Below are positions 16,074 through 24,471 of a DNA stretch of 64,000 nucleotides, in pieces; position 1 is the stretch's first letter; each line of letters begins with the position of its first letter. The stretch comes from Nostoc sp. ATCC 43529 (GTDB lineage Bacteria > Cyanobacteriota > Cyanobacteriia > Cyanobacteriales > Nostocaceae). The stretch covers positions 1 through 64,000 of the forward strand of contig LWTK01000074.1 in NCBI GenBank assembly GCA_003326205.1, written 5' to 3'. The position numbers and the translations under genes are program-made. The notes under the pieces were generated by a model. It was given only the letters and a program-made list of their open reading frames with translations, was not told the origin of the DNA and made no database searches.

Positions 16074-17063
16074 TTATTTTGGGCTTGCTTTAGGCGAACT
16101 CAGGGCAGTGAGTAGCAACAGTGACCACGGCATTTTAATATCGGGTATGAGTTTTGAGTAATTTCTCAGTACAGGCAATGCAGCCGGCAGCACAAAACGC
16201 AAAGAACGTAACGAGGCAGGCCGATCGCCATTTTCATCTACAATTCCATATTGGCTAGCGAGTTCGGCAACAATTTGCAAGCGTCCTGTACGATTCATGA
16301 TATTTGCATCGCCAGCAAGTTGAGCGATCGCTCGCCCGGTAAATAACGGAGTTTCCCAGTTATAACGGTCACTGAAAAATGAGTATCTTTGGTCAGTAGT
16401 ATTTGTCTGGCTAACTTCAGATGCCATTTGGGTAATTTGCTCAGTACCAACAATACCCGGCCAAATTGAAACCGAAGCGACGTTATAGGGCTTTAGTTCC
16501 ACAGCCATATCAGCGGCTAGGCGATCGCAGGCTGTTTTACCAACACCGTATGCTACGTTAAACAGATACGACATACTGCCCCAGGAAGAAATAGTGCAAA
16601 TTAGTCCAGACCGACGCTTAGTCATCATCCGGGCGGCAAAAATACTCGCTACATAATGGCTACGAAGCCCAACATTGTTGCTAGCATCCCAAACACTCGG
16701 CTCACAATCCCAAAAAGGACGCCCATGAGAGTCTCTGATTGCCTTGACTCCTGAGTAAGCATTATTTACCACCAAATCGAGTTGTCCATTTTGCTCATCT
16801 TGGATGCGTTCAAAGAGCAAACGCACCTGCTCATCATTGCTGTGGTCTACTTGGACGGGAATGCATACACCACCGGCTTGCTCAACGGCTAATTGCGTTT
16901 CAGTGAGAGTCCCCGAAATATCATCATTGGCATAGGAACTGTTTAAACTGCGACCAGTAATGTAGACAGTTGCACCTGCTTCACCGAGGCCAATGGCAAT
17001 TCCGCGACCAATTCCCCGCGTTGCGCCTGTGACTAATGTGACTTTACCTTCAAGGTGTTTCAT
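16074..17063 (-). CDS. Short-chain dehydrogenase/reductase
   Basis: A 329-residue NAD(P)-dependent SDR. The cofactor motif TGATRGIG is at 12-19, NNAYSG at 100-105, and the catalytic Ser159, Tyr172 and Lys176 are present (SSWGS; YGVGK). The C-terminal extension of about 50 residues (PASLRSLRFVLPAALPVLRNYS) is longer than in a classical 250-residue SDR and resembles a family related to human DHRS1. The substrate is unknown. The nearest gene on the same strand is the decayed vapC, 20 bases upstream, which is unlikely to be functionally related. Confidence 0.9.
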   Translation of the reverse strand: MKHLEGKVTLVTGATRGIGRGIAIGLGEAGATVYITGRSLNSSYANDDISGTLTETQLAVEQAGGVCIPVQVDHSNDEQVRLLFERIQDEQNGQLDLVVNNAYSGVKAIRDSHGRPFWDCEPSVWDASNNVGLRSHYVASIFAARMMTKRRSGLICTISSWGSMSYLFNVAYGVGKTACDRLAADMAVELKPYNVASVSIWPGIVGTEQITQMASEVSQTNTTDQRYSFFSDRYNWETPLFTGRAIAQLAGDANIMNRTGRLQIVAELASQYGIVDENGDRPASLRSLRFVLPAALPVLRNYSKLIPDIKMPWSLLLLTALSSPKASPK

Positions 17064-17082
17064 GATGGCTGATTAAATATGT

Positions 17083-17511
17083 TTACACTGTCCAATCCTG
17101 TGTTCTTAAGTTTGGCACTTTACTAAAGTCGCTAGTATTGCGAGTTAATAATACTAAGCCTCGTGAAAGTGCAATGGCAGCTATTCTTAAATCCATCGTG
17201 GCTATGCGGATTCTTTGCGCTCGTAACCCTTCAAATATGGCTACTGCTCCAGCATCGAATGGTAAAATTGGCGCTGCGGAAAACCCTCGAATGATTTCCA
17301 TTAGCAGAGTATATCCCCGAACTACATCAGCAGGTGTTTAGGAACGAGTAATAAAGGTATGAGCGCCAATCACTTGCTCATGGAAACTGACAACAGAAAA
17401 AGCAAAATCTGTAGGTTGATGCTGGGCAATCCGAGCAGCTAATATTAAAAACTCTGTTCCTGAGCGTCGTTGCAGAAAACTGATGTGGTCAGTGTCGAGT
17501 AAATATTTCAC
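17083..17511 (-). pseudogene. vapC: VapC-type PIN-domain toxin with an in-frame stop
   Basis: From GTG 17509-17511 the minus strand reads VKYLLDTDHISFLQRRS, the classical PIN-domain N-terminus with the first catalytic Asp, and continues to codon 57. Codon 58 is TAA (17338-17340). The same frame then continues without another stop through TPADVVRGYTLLMEIIRGF, TMDLRIAAIALSRGLVLLT and RNTSDFSKVPNLRTQDW to 17083. The whole would be 142 residues, the normal VapC length. The start overlaps the antitoxin stop by 4 bases (GTGA), the usual toxin-antitoxin arrangement. A single nonsense change is therefore enough to explain the break; the toxin RNase is presumably inactive unless the stop is read through. 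Confidence 0.85.
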
Positions 17512-17726
17512 AGTTGCTCGCCAGCTTCATCTGTAAATATCTCAGCGTGGCGCAACAACCGTCCATATTCTAAAGCTTCCAAAAATGCTGGCTCATCAGA
17601 GATTGAGCCAATAACCTTTTCCAGCCAATTACTAGAGGTAGGCGCATCAATGACTCGACGTTTGAGATCCGCAACTGTTTGTTCAAGAGTCACTAAACGT
17701 TGTTCAAGATTCACTTCATCTAACAT
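17508..17726 (-). CDS. Antitoxin of the VapBC-type pair
   Basis: A 72-residue protein from ATG 17724-17726 (MLDEVNLEQRLVTLEQTV); a longer frame to 17843 starts in repeat-like sequence and is not preferred. The N-terminal half is a coiled coil (LEQRLVTLEQTVADLKRRV), and the C-terminal half has NWLEKVIGSISDEPAFLEALEYGR, typical of cyanobacterial antitoxins placed before PIN-domain toxins. It should bind the toxin and autoregulate the operon. It overlaps the toxin start by 4 bases. As the toxin carries a stop codon, this is now probably an orphan antitoxin. Confidence 0.75.
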   Translation of the reverse strand: MLDEVNLEQRLVTLEQTVADLKRRVIDAPTSSNWLEKVIGSISDEPAFLEALEYGRLLRHAEIFTDEAGEQL

Positions 17727-17831
17727 AATTTTCTTAGAGACTTTAGTTTCAATGGTAGTGCTTATCCGCGCCTCCACAACTACCAAAGTGGCGTAGGCGC
17801 AGCCCAACCCAGGCATCGCATCTTCAACAAC

Positions 17832-17888
17832 TGGCGATCGCACACGGTTAAAATGAATAAAACTGAGAATATTCTACTAACCAAATAA
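17832..17888. repeat. 3' flank repeat shared by the two TIR-TPR genes (copy 1)
   Basis: This 57-bp sequence beyond the stop of the smaller TIR-TPR gene (GGCGATCGCACA...GAGAATATTCTACTAACC) is nearly identical to 20373-20428 beyond the larger one. Together with homology inside the 3' ends it marks a local gene duplication. Confidence 0.85.
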
Positions 17889-17894
17889 ACGCCC

Positions 17895-19061
17895 CTAAAA
17901 ACCCTTCTTTATATTCTTAAGAAATTCTAAGTTCTCACGAAACAGAGTGTTACTAGGATCGAGGCGAAGAGCTATTTCCAGTTCTGCGATCGCTTCTTCG
18001 ATGCCTTGCTTGTACAGAGCAGACCCTAGGTTATTGTGAGCGAGTGCATAGTTTGGGTCAATTTGTAGGGCTTTTTTGTAGGCGGTGATCGCTTCCTTTG
18101 GTTTGCCTTGCTTTTCCAGTGCTAACCCCAGGCTATTGTGAGCCATTAAAAAGTTTCGGTCTAAGTGTAATGCTTGGCGGAAAGACGCGATCGCTTCTTC
18201 AGTCTTGCCTTCCTTGTACAGAGCAAACCCTAGGTTATTGTGAGTCATTAAAAAGTTTGGGTCGATTTCCAGGGCTTTTTGGTAGGCGGCGATCGCTTCC
18301 TTTGGTTTGCCTTGAGCAAAAAGCGCTAACCCCAGGTTATTGTGAACGTTTACAAAGTTTGGGTCGATTTCCAGGGCTTCTTGGTAGGCGGAGATCGCTT
18401 CCTCTAATTTGTCTTGATAATACAGAAGAATTCCCAGTTGGTTGTGAGCGAGTACAGAGTTCGGGTCAAGACGGAGGGCTGCTTTGTACTTGAGGGCTGC
18501 TTCCTCGAACTTTTTAGCTTCGCGCAAAAGATCTGCTTCGTTAATCAGGCTTGTGACTTGATATTGTCGTTCTTCTTGTTCTTGTGTTGTTTGCTTGGGT
18601 GGTGAGGAATTCGAGTTAGCAAATAATTTCAATGCCTCCCGAATTCCCTTAACAACTTCTAAGAATGCCTCATCTCGATCGCTCCAGCTTTTTATCGGTT
18701 GCCGATTACTAGGCAGTGGAGACAGTTCATTAATGGGAGGAGTTTCCCAATCCGCGTAGCGTAGCAACACTGGGATGACACGAGCCTTTTTCGCTGCATT
18801 CTGCTCTAACGCTCGTGTAACTTCAACTGTCCAGTGATAATCAGAATTTATGAAATCTGGGCTAATTAGCAATAATATCAGCCCAGCTTGGTTTAAATGC
18901 TCATCTATTTCGCCTTTGATTTCTTGCCCAGCAACAATTTTGCGATCATGCCAACTTGTAATAATATTTTCTCGACGCAAAGACGCTAGATGCTTCTCTA
19001 ACTCTTCGCGCAGTTCTTCATCTTGTTGATGGTAAGAAATAAAAACTTCAATAGATCTCAT
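17895..19061 (-). CDS. TIR-domain protein with six TPRs
   Basis: A 388-residue cytosolic protein from ATG 19059-19061 (MRSIEVFISYHQQDEE); a frame 22 codons longer starts inside the upstream gene. Residues 1-140 are a TIR domain with the WHDR loop and the candidate catalytic Glu80 (HWTVEVTRALE), as in NAD-cleaving bacterial TIRs. Six tetratricopeptide repeats follow (about 175-375, e.g. AHNNLGSALYKQ). The stop comes at KKGF; in the larger paralogue the frame continues WETLFG, and here the matching codon is TAG followed by an open GRLFG, so the tail was lost by a point change. It overlaps no gene but is 37 bases downstream of the TIR-coiled-coil stop, so likely co-transcribed. Probable NADase sensor of a conflict system (inference). 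Confidence 0.85.
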   Translation of the reverse strand: MRSIEVFISYHQQDEELREELEKHLASLRRENIITSWHDRKIVAGQEIKGEIDEHLNQAGLILLLISPDFINSDYHWTVEVTRALEQNAAKKARVIPVLLRYADWETPPINELSPLPSNRQPIKSWSDRDEAFLEVVKGIREALKLFANSNSSPPKQTTQEQEERQYQVTSLINEADLLREAKKFEEAALKYKAALRLDPNSVLAHNQLGILLYYQDKLEEAISAYQEALEIDPNFVNVHNNLGLALFAQGKPKEAIAAYQKALEIDPNFLMTHNNLGFALYKEGKTEEAIASFRQALHLDRNFLMAHNSLGLALEKQGKPKEAITAYKKALQIDPNYALAHNNLGSALYKQGIEEAIAELEIALRLDPSNTLFRENLEFLKNIKKGF

Positions 19062-19098
19062 TGTGGTATTGCAAGACGCTGGCTGTTTTAAAAGAAAT

Positions 19099-19842
19099 CT
19101 ACAAAAGCTTTTGCTCGATTTCCTCAAGCTTTTGAACTAATCTATTCTGTTCTGTTTGGTTTTCCTCAATTTGCGCTTGTAGCTTGAATTTTGTCGCGAC
19201 ATCAGTTTCAATGGTGTGTGCTTGGCGCAACTGTTCCAGTTTTTTGCTGACGAGGCTATACAGTTGTTGGACTGAATCGCGTTCTTGTTCTAATCTTCGA
19301 CGCTGGCCATCTGTTAATCCCCCACTTCTTTGAGAAGGGCTGGAAGTTGTAGGTGTAGTATTTTGAGAAGCAGTTGACGAAGAAGTTTTTGATTTGGCGA
19401 TTTCTTCAACTACTCTGCGAATCCCTTGAGCGACATTTAAAAAAGCCTCATCTTGGTCTTGCCACTTTGTGATTGGTAGAGCATTTTTAGGGAGTGCTTG
19501 TAGCTTACCAAAAGGCGCACCATTCCAGTCTGACGGCTTAAGAATAATGGGAATAACACGAGCTTGTCGTGTTTCATGTCGCTCCATTGCTCGTTTCATT
19601 TCTGTGTCATAGCAGTAATTTGAAGCCAGAAAGTTAGCACTGACGAGCAACAGAATGATGTCTGCAACTTCAAGATTTTCATCGATCGCATTTGCCCATT
19701 CAGTACCAGCACTGATTTGGCGATCGTGCCAAGCCTCAATAACTCCCTGACGTTTCATCATAATCAGATGAGTTGCCAACTCGTCACGCAACGCTTCATC
19801 TTTATGGGAGTACGAAAAAAATACTTTAACTGGATTAGACAT
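19099..19842 (-). CDS. TIR-domain protein with C-terminal coiled-coil adaptor
   Basis: A 247-residue protein. The TIR domain spans residues 1-145 (VKVFFSYSHKDE, WHDRQISAGTEW, and Glu81 in CYDTEMKRAME as the candidate catalytic residue). A Ser/Thr-rich linker (150-175) leads to a helical C-terminal module, LTDGQRRRLEQERDSVQQLY to the end, of the kind of coiled-coil adaptor attached to many cyanobacterial TIR, CHAT and NTPase proteins (effector-associated domains). This suggests recruitment by a partner carrying the same module. It is the first gene of a two-gene unit with the TIR-TPR gene. A 9-codon relic of its 3' end survives upstream of the large paralogue. Confidence 0.85.
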   Translation of the reverse strand: MSNPVKVFFSYSHKDEALRDELATHLIMMKRQGVIEAWHDRQISAGTEWANAIDENLEVADIILLLVSANFLASNYCYDTEMKRAMERHETRQARVIPIILKPSDWNGAPFGKLQALPKNALPITKWQDQDEAFLNVAQGIRRVVEEIAKSKTSSSTASQNTTPTTSSPSQRSGGLTDGQRRRLEQERDSVQQLYSLVSKKLEQLRQAHTIETDVATKFKLQAQIEENQTEQNRLVQKLEEIEQKLL

Positions 19843-19901
19843 ATTCTTGAATTTACTTGATTAAATAGCTGTATACGAGTGTGTAAGTTAATTTTACGAA
19901 A

Positions 19902-19980
19902 ATCAAAGCCCAAACAAAGACTACCAGAATTAGATAGTGTAGTTCAGGCTTTTTGAAATCTGCTGTAATTTGGCGATCGC
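19902..19980. repeat. 5' flank repeat of the TIR units (copy 1)
   Basis: 79 bp (ATCAAAGCCCAAACAAAGAC ... GGCGATCGC) upstream of the TIR-coiled-coil gene; near-identical (about 4 mismatches by eye) to 23803-23881 upstream of the large TIR-TPR gene. Confidence 0.9.
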
Positions 19981-20139
19981 AAACAGCGTGTCGCAGACAA
20001 GCCATCGCTATTGACCAATTCTCAAAACAAACAAAGCAATGCCTGTGACGGAACAAGCCTTTGCGTTTTGAACTTGACTTGATGTTCAAATGTGCAGCTT
20101 CCGAGTTCAGAACTCGAATCGTGAGGGTTAAAACTGCAA

Positions 20140-20345
20140 CTTCCACGATAAAAGCTCAAGCGATCGCCCTTTTTGCTCGACAATTCTTGTTCCAAAGTGG
20201 AAGCTTCGTGTTTAGAGGTGGAATGATGAGGTTTTGAGGTCAAGCGAGCGCCCTTCTTGCTCGACAATTGGTCTTCCACACTCGAAAGATGAAGCTTTGA
20301 GGTTGAGCGATACCTTCTCCTGTCGGAGACGCTCCGCGAACGGCA
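20140..20345. repeat. Degenerate long tandem repeat in the TIR island
   Basis: Two to three degenerate units of about 75-85 bp, each with CAAGCGAKCGCCC, TTGCTCGACAATT and a TTCCA...CGAAAG/GTGGAAG part, followed by a GGAGACGCTCCGCGAACGG motif seen elsewhere in the window. Frames across it have repetitive composition and are not considered genes. Confidence 0.6.
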
Positions 20346-20416
20346 CACTTCGTGAACGCATTCCCAACAACAGGCGATCGCACATCGTTGAGATGAATAA
20401 GACTGAGAATATTCTA

Positions 20417-23400
20417 CTAACCAAATAAAGTTTCCCAAAAACCCTTTTTCTTATTTCTAACAAACTCTAAGTTGTCACGAAACAGAGTGCTACTGGAATC
20501 GAGGCGAACAGCTATTTCCAATTGTGCGATCGCTTCCTCCAACTTTTCTTGAGCGTACAGTGATAACCCCAGGTTATTGTGAGCGTTTGCATTGTTTGGG
20601 TTGAGGCTGAGAGCTTGACGATACTCAAAAATTGCTTCCTTTACCTTGCCTTGTTTCTTCAAAGCAAGCCCCAAGTTATTGTGAATTTCTGACAGGTTAA
20701 AGTAGAGACTGAGAGCTTGGCGATACTGAACAATTGCTTCTTCGAGTTTATCTTGATTGTACAGTGCAAACCCTAAGTTATTTTTGTCTATTGCCTCATC
20801 CTTATTCTTTTTCTGATTTCTAACAAACTCTAGGTTGTCACGAAACAGGGTGCTACTGGAATCGAGGCGAACAGCTATTTCCATTTGTGCGATCGCTTCG
20901 TCTAGCTTTTCTTGTTTGTACAGTGCATTTCCCAGGTTGTTGTAAGCAAATGCATTGTTTGAGTTGCAGTTGATAGCTTGGCGATACTCAAAAATTGCTT
21001 CCTCTAACTTACCTTGTTTTTCTAAAGCAAGCCCTAAGTTATTGTGAGCTTCTGAAAGGTTTGGGTCGAGGCTAATAGCTTGGTGACAAGCGGCGATCGC
21101 TTCTTCTAGTTTGTCTTGTTTGTACAACGCTAACCCCAAGTTATTGTGGGGGTATGCATTGTTTGGGTTGAGGCGTATGGCTTGGCGATACTTAACAATT
21201 GCTTCTTCTAGTTTGCCTTGATTGTAAAGTGCTAATCCTAAGTGATTTTGCTCACTTGCATCTTCCTTATTCTGCTTCTGATTTTTGACAAACTCTAAGT
21301 TGTCACGAAACAGGGTGCTACTGGAATCGAGGCGAACAGCTATTTCCAGTTGGGCGATAGCTTCCTCGAACTTGTCTTGAGCGTACAGTGCTAACCCCAA
21401 GTTATTGCGAGCGTATGTATTGTTTGAGTTGCAATTGAGGGCTTGATGATACTCAAAAATTGCTTCCTCTAACTTGCCTTGTTTCTTCAAACCAAGCCCT
21501 AAGTTATTATGAGCTTCTGAAAGATTTGGGTTGAGGCTGAGAGCCTGACGATACTCAAAAATTGCTTCCTCTAGCTTACCTTGTTTTTCCAAAGCACTCC
21601 CCAGATTATTGTGAGCTTCTGAAAGATTTGGGTCGAGGTTAAGTGCTTGGCGATACTTGACAATTGCTTCCTCCAATTTGTCTTGATTGTAGAGTGCTAA
21701 ACCTAAGTAATTTTGCTCTCTTGCATCGTCTTTATTCTTCTTCTTATTCGCAATAAACTCTAGGTTGTTACTAATAAGACTGCTAGTGGGATCTATGCGA
21801 ACAGCTATTTCCAGTTGGGCGAGCGCTTCAGAGAGTTTGTCTTGATTGTATAGTGCTAACCCCAGGTTATTGTGAGCGTTTGCATAGTTTGGGTTACACT
21901 CAATGGCCTGACGATACTCAAAAATTGCTTCCTCTACCTTGCCTTGTTTTTCCAAAGCACTCCCCAGGTTATAGTGAGCTTGTGAAAGCTTTGGGTCGAG
22001 GTTGAGAGCATGACGATACTCAAAAATTGCTTCCTCTAACTTGCCTTGTTTTTCCAAAGCACTCCCCAGGTTATTGCAAGCGTATGCATTGTTTGGGTTA
22101 CACTCGATGGCTTGACGATACTCAAAAATTGCTTCCTCCACCTTGTCTTGTTTCTTCAAAGCAAGCCCTAAGTTATTGTGAACTTCTGAAAGGTTCGGGT
22201 TACATTCGATCGCTTGGCGATACTTAGCAATTGCTTCTTCGAGTTTGTCTTGATTGTACAGTGCTAAACCGAGTCGATTGTAAAAATCTGCATCGTTGGG
22301 ATTGAGGTATATAGCTTGACGGTATGCGGCGCTTGCTTCTTCCCAGTTTTCTTGACCAGAGAGGGCTAATCCCAGGCAATAGTGAGTAATTGCATTGTTT
22401 GGGTTAACGTAGAGGGCTTGGCGGTATGCGGCGCTTGCTTCTTCCCACTTACTTTGACTGTAGAGCGCATTCCCCAGTCGATGATGAGCGTTTGAATAGT
22501 TGGAGTCGAGTTGTAAGACTTGGCGGTAGGCGCTGCTTGCTTCTTCCCATTTGCCTTGAGCGTATAGTGTATTCCCCAGGGCATTATGAAAATCTGCATT
22601 TGTGGAGTCGAGTTGTAGGGCTTGTTGGTAGGCGCTGCTTGCTTCTTCTAGCTTGCGTTGATCGTACAGCGTATTCCCTAGCCAATAGTAAGTAATTGCA
22701 TTGTTTGATTCAAGTTTCAGAGCTTGTTGGTAGGCGCTGCTTGCTTCTTCTAGCTTGCCTTGAGCGTATAGCGCACTTCCCAGTGCATTGTGAAAATCGG
22801 CATCGTTTGAGTCGATTTCCAGAGCTTTTTGGTAAGCCGCGATCGCTTCTTCTAACTTACCTTGAGTTTTCAGTGTCTTGCCTAAGTTATAGTTAACGAC
22901 TGCATTATTTGGATTGATGCTGAGAGCTTGGCGGTAAGCAGCACTGGCTTCTTCCAACTTGCCTTGAGTAGACAATACGTTACCCACTGCATTTTGAGCA
23001 TACACAGAGTTCGAGTCAAGATTGAGGGCTGCTTTGTATTTAAGAGCAGCTTCCTCTAACTTTTGATCTTCGTACAAACGATCCGCTTCTTTAATGAGAT
23101 TTGTAAATTGATACCGATGATCTTCTAGTTCTGGTGCAGTTTGTTTCGGCGATGCGGAATCTGAGTTAGCAATTAATCGCACTGCCTCCTCAATTCCTTG
23201 AACAACATCCACGAATGCCTCATCTTTGTCAGTCCACTTTTTTATGGGTATGCCATTACTAGGCAGTGCCGAGAGTCCATCAATTGGAGGATTTTTCCAA
23301 TTTGCATGACGCAGCAACACTGGAATCACATGAGCCTTCCCCGATTCATTCTGCTTGAGAGCTTGTTTCACTTGACCAGTCCAAAGTTCATCTGAAGCAA

Positions 23401-23611
23401 TGAAATCAGAGCTAACTAATAGCAAGATCAACTCAGCCCGGTTGAGATGTTTATCAATTTCACCTTTGGTTTCTTGCCCAGCAATAATTTCATGAGACTG
23501 CCAACTGGTAATAATTTCTTTCCGCTGCAAAGGCACTAGGTGATTCTGTAACTCTTTGCATAACTCCTCATCTTTCTGGTGAAATGAAATAAAAACTTCG
23601 ATAGACTTCAT
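20417..23611 (-). CDS. Large TIR-TPR protein (about 24 TPRs) with altered TIR active site
   Basis: A 1064-residue protein from ATG 23609-23611 (MKSIEVFISFHQKDEE), matching the start of its smaller paralogue. Residues 1-140 are a TIR domain, but the Glu80 of the paralogues is Gln (ELWTGQVKQAL) and the WHDR loop is WQSH, so NAD cleavage is probably lost. About 24 tetratricopeptide repeats follow. Repeats 13, 17, 21 and 24 share an AIAQLEIAVR...NLEF end and split the array into super-modules of 4, 4 and 3 repeats, showing growth by duplication of whole modules. The protein ends KKGFWETLFG. It could be a scaffold or a regulator of the two intact TIR proteins (inference). Confidence 0.85.
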   Translation of the reverse strand: MKSIEVFISFHQKDEELCKELQNHLVPLQRKEIITSWQSHEIIAGQETKGEIDKHLNRAELILLLVSSDFIASDELWTGQVKQALKQNESGKAHVIPVLLRHANWKNPPIDGLSALPSNGIPIKKWTDKDEAFVDVVQGIEEAVRLIANSDSASPKQTAPELEDHRYQFTNLIKEADRLYEDQKLEEAALKYKAALNLDSNSVYAQNAVGNVLSTQGKLEEASAAYRQALSINPNNAVVNYNLGKTLKTQGKLEEAIAAYQKALEIDSNDADFHNALGSALYAQGKLEEASSAYQQALKLESNNAITYYWLGNTLYDQRKLEEASSAYQQALQLDSTNADFHNALGNTLYAQGKWEEASSAYRQVLQLDSNYSNAHHRLGNALYSQSKWEEASAAYRQALYVNPNNAITHYCLGLALSGQENWEEASAAYRQAIYLNPNDADFYNRLGLALYNQDKLEEAIAKYRQAIECNPNLSEVHNNLGLALKKQDKVEEAIFEYRQAIECNPNNAYACNNLGSALEKQGKLEEAIFEYRHALNLDPKLSQAHYNLGSALEKQGKVEEAIFEYRQAIECNPNYANAHNNLGLALYNQDKLSEALAQLEIAVRIDPTSSLISNNLEFIANKKKNKDDAREQNYLGLALYNQDKLEEAIVKYRQALNLDPNLSEAHNNLGSALEKQGKLEEAIFEYRQALSLNPNLSEAHNNLGLGLKKQGKLEEAIFEYHQALNCNSNNTYARNNLGLALYAQDKFEEAIAQLEIAVRLDSSSTLFRDNLEFVKNQKQNKEDASEQNHLGLALYNQGKLEEAIVKYRQAIRLNPNNAYPHNNLGLALYKQDKLEEAIAACHQAISLDPNLSEAHNNLGLALEKQGKLEEAIFEYRQAINCNSNNAFAYNNLGNALYKQEKLDEAIAQMEIAVRLDSSSTLFRDNLEFVRNQKKNKDEAIDKNNLGFALYNQDKLEEAIVQYRQALSLYFNLSEIHNNLGLALKKQGKVKEAIFEYRQALSLNPNNANAHNNLGLSLYAQEKLEEAIAQLEIAVRLDSSSTLFRDNLEFVRNKKKGFWETLFG

Positions 23612-23639
23612 AGCGGATATGGCAAACCTGTTTTTCAAA

Positions 23640-23690
23640 CATGACTACAAACGCTTTTGCCCAATTTCCTTAAACTACGGAGCTAACTTG
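23640..23690 (-). pseudogene. 3'-end relic of a deleted TIR-coiled-coil gene
   Basis: Immediately upstream of the large TIR-TPR gene the minus strand reads KEIGQKRL-stop, matching EEIEQKLL-stop at the end of the TIR-coiled-coil gene at the same position relative to its neighbour. It implies that the duplicated unit once had both genes and that the first was deleted. Confidence 0.6.
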
Positions 23691-23802
23691 TTGTTTGCGA
23701 TCTGGCAAGACGAATCATATCAAGTCCGGTTGGATACTGATCATTAGGACTGACGCTCTGACGCGGAGAAATTTTAATAATAAGTGATTATCCCAACTTG
23801 AT

Positions 23803-23881
23803 ATCAAAGCCCAAACAAAGACTAGCAGAATTAGATAGTGTACTTCAGGCTTTTTGAAATCTGTTGTAATTTGGCGATCGC
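23803..23881. repeat. 5' flank repeat of the TIR units (copy 2)
   Basis: 79 bp, about 95 percent identical by eye to 19902-19980. It lies between the TPR fragment and the large TIR-TPR gene and keeps the position of the ancestral unit's upstream flank. Confidence 0.9.
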
Positions 23882-23888
23882 TAATAGT

Positions 23889-24407
23889 TTACTTATTAAA
23901 TAATTCTTTCCAAATCCCTACTCCCAATTTTGCAATCCCTTGGTTCAGTTTCCCTTGAGCAAACAGGGCTATCCCCAGGTTATTGTTAGCCATTGCAAGG
24001 TTTGGGTTGAGTTGCAGAGCTTTTTGGTACTCGGCGATCGCTTCTTCTATCTTGCCTTGATACAACAGCGCATTCCCCAGGTTATTGTGAGCTTTTGCAG
24101 AATCTGGGTTCAGACGCAGAGCTTCTTGGTAGGATGCGATCGCTTGTTCTAATTTCCCTTGATTGAACAATGCATTCCCCAGGTTATTGTGAGCGTAGGC
24201 AAAGCTGGGATCGAGGTGCAGCGCTTGGTGGTATTGGGCGATGGCTTCTTCTAGCTTTCCTGCATCGTAAAGGGCATTCGCCAAGTTATTGTGAGTTTTT
24301 GCAGAGTCTGGGTTCACCCGCAAGGCTTGGCGGTATTCGGCGATCGCTTGTTCCAACTTCCCTTGATTGTACAGCGCTAACCCCAAGTTATTGTGAGCTA
24401 TTGCATC
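23889..24407 (-). pseudogene. TPR fragment without TIR domain or start codon
   Basis: The open frame codes for about five tetratricopeptide repeats of the same type (AHNNLGNALFNQGKLEQAIASYQ and similar) and ends GVGIWKELFNK. Its tail aligns with the KGFWETLFG end of the large protein, preserving a W-x-x-L-F motif. No ATG is available in frame at the 5' side; only a TTG at 24386 inside a TPR. The frame runs upstream into a GAATTC repeat at about 24410, where the homology stops. This looks like the 3' remnant of a third TIR-TPR gene cut by a repeat. Translation from the TTG cannot be excluded. Confidence 0.65.
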
Positions 24408-24417
24408 CTTATATTTA

Positions 24418-24470
24418 CTGAATTCTGAATTCTGACCGGAGGCGGAGCGTCTCCGGCTCCGCTCCTGAAT
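24418..24470. repeat. GAATTC repeat and GC-rich palindrome
   Basis: ACTGAATTCTGAATTCTGACC is followed by the palindrome GGCGGAGCGTCTCCGGCTCC. It bounds the TPR fragment and lies right after the agmatinase-family gene. Similar GAATTC runs are at 12140-12170, 13648-13664, 26793-26818 and 52800-52823. Confidence 0.75.
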
Positions 24471-24471
24471 T

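Noticed and set aside
18098..18493. 131-residue plus-strand frame with internal repeats
   Set aside because: It is the antisense shadow of the TPR repeats of the TIR-TPR gene, which makes it look repetitive.
20022..20463. Overlapping minus-strand frames (83-138 aa) between the TIR genes
   Set aside because: They are read through a degenerate DNA tandem repeat and the 3' end of the large TIR-TPR gene, with Ser/Lys/Glu-rich repetitive composition.
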